DNA of 24,759 nucleotides, from positions 1-24,759 of the forward strand of contig DASRHG010000138.1 of the NCBI GenBank assembly GCA_035650655.1. Reading direction: 5' to 3'. The notes below the pieces were generated by a model, which did not search any database, had not been told where the DNA came from, and worked only from the letters and a program-made list of their open reading frames with translations. Positions 23,894 to 24,759 of this stretch are shown piece after piece. Made by a program: the position numbers and the translations under genes. This DNA comes from DASRHG01 sp035650655. Lineage in GTDB: Bacteria > Desulfobacterota > Binatia > DP-6. Numbering within the stretch: position 1 is the stretch's first letter; each line of letters begins with the position of its first letter.

Positions 23894-24759
23894 CGGGCTC
23901 GGACGACGCGCGCGCGGAGATCGTAGGTGTCCGCGCCCGTCACCCGAGCGTGGACGAGGTCGCCGGGCTCGGGTACGCGGCCCCCGGGAAACGGCCCCGC
24001 GAGCCGCACGACCCCGTCGATCTCCGGCGCCTGCTCGGCCGTCCGCCCGATCGCGACGCGTCCGTCGACGCGCTCGACGAGCACCTCGACCGTGCGGCCG
24101 ATTCGCGCCGCCGCAACGCGTGCCGCCACGCGGGCCTGGACGGCCATCACGCGCTCCCAGCGCGCGGCCTTCACGGCCTCGGGGACGTCGTCGGGGAGCC
24201 CGGCGGCCGCGGTGCCTTCCTCGGGCGAGTAGCGGAAGACGCCGACGTGCGCGAACTCGCTCTCCTCGAGGAAGTCGCAGAGCGCGCGCACGTGGTCGTC
24301 CGTCTCCCCGGGAAAGCCGACGATGAACGACGAGCGGAGCGCGATGCCGGGAACGGTCGCGCGCACGCGCGCGAGGAGCCGCCGGATCGCCGCGCCGCTG
24401 CGCTCGCGGCGCATCGCGCGCAGGATCGGGTCGGCGACGTGCTGGAGCGGCATGTCGAGATAGCGGCAGACGGCCGGCTCGGACGCCATGACCTCGAGGA
24501 GCTCGTCGGTGACCGACGCGGGATAGGCGTAGAGGAGGCGGAGCCAGCGGACCGCCGGGACGCGCACGGCGAGGGCGCGGAGCAGGACGGGGAGCGACGT
24601 GCCGTCGCGCCGGTCGCGACCGTACGCCGTCAGGTCCTGCGCGACGAGGTTCACCTCGACGGCGCCGCCCTCGGCGAGCGCGCGCACCTCGCGCTCGACG
24701 GAGTCGATGGTGCGCGAGCGCTGCGGGCCGCGCAGCTTCGGGATGATGCAGAAGCCGCA
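23890..24759 (-). CDS. rimO: Ribosomal protein S12 methylthiotransferase (5' end outside window)
   Basis: The last 289 residues of a radical SAM methylthiotransferase that modifies an aspartate of ribosomal protein S12. The frame is open to the right edge, where the first visible residues CGFCIIPKLRGPQRSR give the last two cysteines of the CxxxCxxC cluster motif. NLVAQDLTAYG, CRYLDMPLQHVADPIL and SFIVGFPGETDDHV are RimO-like rather than MiaB-like. FRYSPEEGTAA and a C-terminal TRAM domain (about the last 65 residues) complete it. The N-terminal domain and first cysteine lie beyond the window. Its stop codon is embedded in the promoter of the downstream DksA-like gene. Confidence 0.94.
   Translation of the reverse strand, partial: CGFCIIPKLRGPQRSRTIDSVEREVRALAEGGAVEVNLVAQDLTAYGRDRRDGTSLPVLLRALAVRVPAVRWLRLLYAYPASVTDELLEVMASEPAVCRYLDMPLQHVADPILRAMRRERSGAAIRRLLARVRATVPGIALRSSFIVGFPGETDDHVRALCDFLEESEFAHVGVFRYSPEEGTAAAGLPDDVPEAVKAARWERVMAVQARVAARVAAARIGRTVEVLVERVDGRVAIGRTAEQAPEIDGVVRLAGPFPGGRVPEPGDLVHARVTGADTYDLRARVVRAR

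Overview
The window is a very GC-rich (about 70% or more by eye), tightly packed bacterial chromosome segment with 24 protein genes and almost no spare DNA. No tRNA, rRNA, CRISPR array, insertion sequence or phage gene is visible. A TolC-type outer-membrane channel and Deltaproteobacteria-like gene orders (serC-serA-purA; rimO next to a DksA-type protein) suggest a Gram-negative organism of the Deltaproteobacteria / Rokubacteria / NC10 kind. That placement is inference, not proof.

Layout. Positions 129-1630 (minus) hold an N-acetylglutamate-synthase-like protein followed by a small membrane protein. Positions 1717-3366 (plus) hold a secreted gamma-glutamyltransferase. Positions 3440-7072 (minus) hold a four-gene carbamoylation module: DUF5989/SxtK-like, SxtJ-like, a NodU/SxtI-type carbamoyltransferase and a membrane-anchored SGNH hydrolase. 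Positions 7181-11246 (minus) hold serC-type aminotransferase, serA and purA. Positions 11468-13231 (plus) hold a TolC-family channel. Positions 13182-16190 (minus) hold homoserine kinase, metF, folE and a short methyltransferase-like protein. Positions 16408-17175 (plus) hold a VIT/CCC1 metal transporter. Positions 17249-19611 (minus) hold glpD and nth. Positions 19691-22805 (minus) hold glycerate 2-kinase, queE and an NAD-type isocitrate dehydrogenase. Positions 22882-23406 (plus) hold a Yip1-domain membrane protein. Positions 23413-23838 (minus) hold a DksA/TraR zinc-finger protein, and 23890 to the right edge is the 3' part of rimO.

Most of the content is core metabolism: serine, purine, threonine/methionine and one-carbon metabolism, deazaguanine synthesis, glycerol/glycerate, TCA cycle, DNA repair and ribosome modification. 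FolE links to QueE because its product feeds both folate and 7-deazaguanine synthesis. The accessory-looking item is the carbamoylation module. It matches the sxtI-sxtJ-sxtK trio known from saxitoxin clusters, but here it sits beside housekeeping genes with an added SGNH hydrolase and its own promoter. It is the best candidate for a poorly understood system.

Regulatory reading: several sigma70-like promoters can be placed, one near-consensus (DksA-like gene). Two biosynthetic operons (serC and thrB) share paired 10-mers at their promoters. Several genes have a -10-like box only 7 to 14 nt before the start codon, which suggests leaderless or near-leaderless transcripts.
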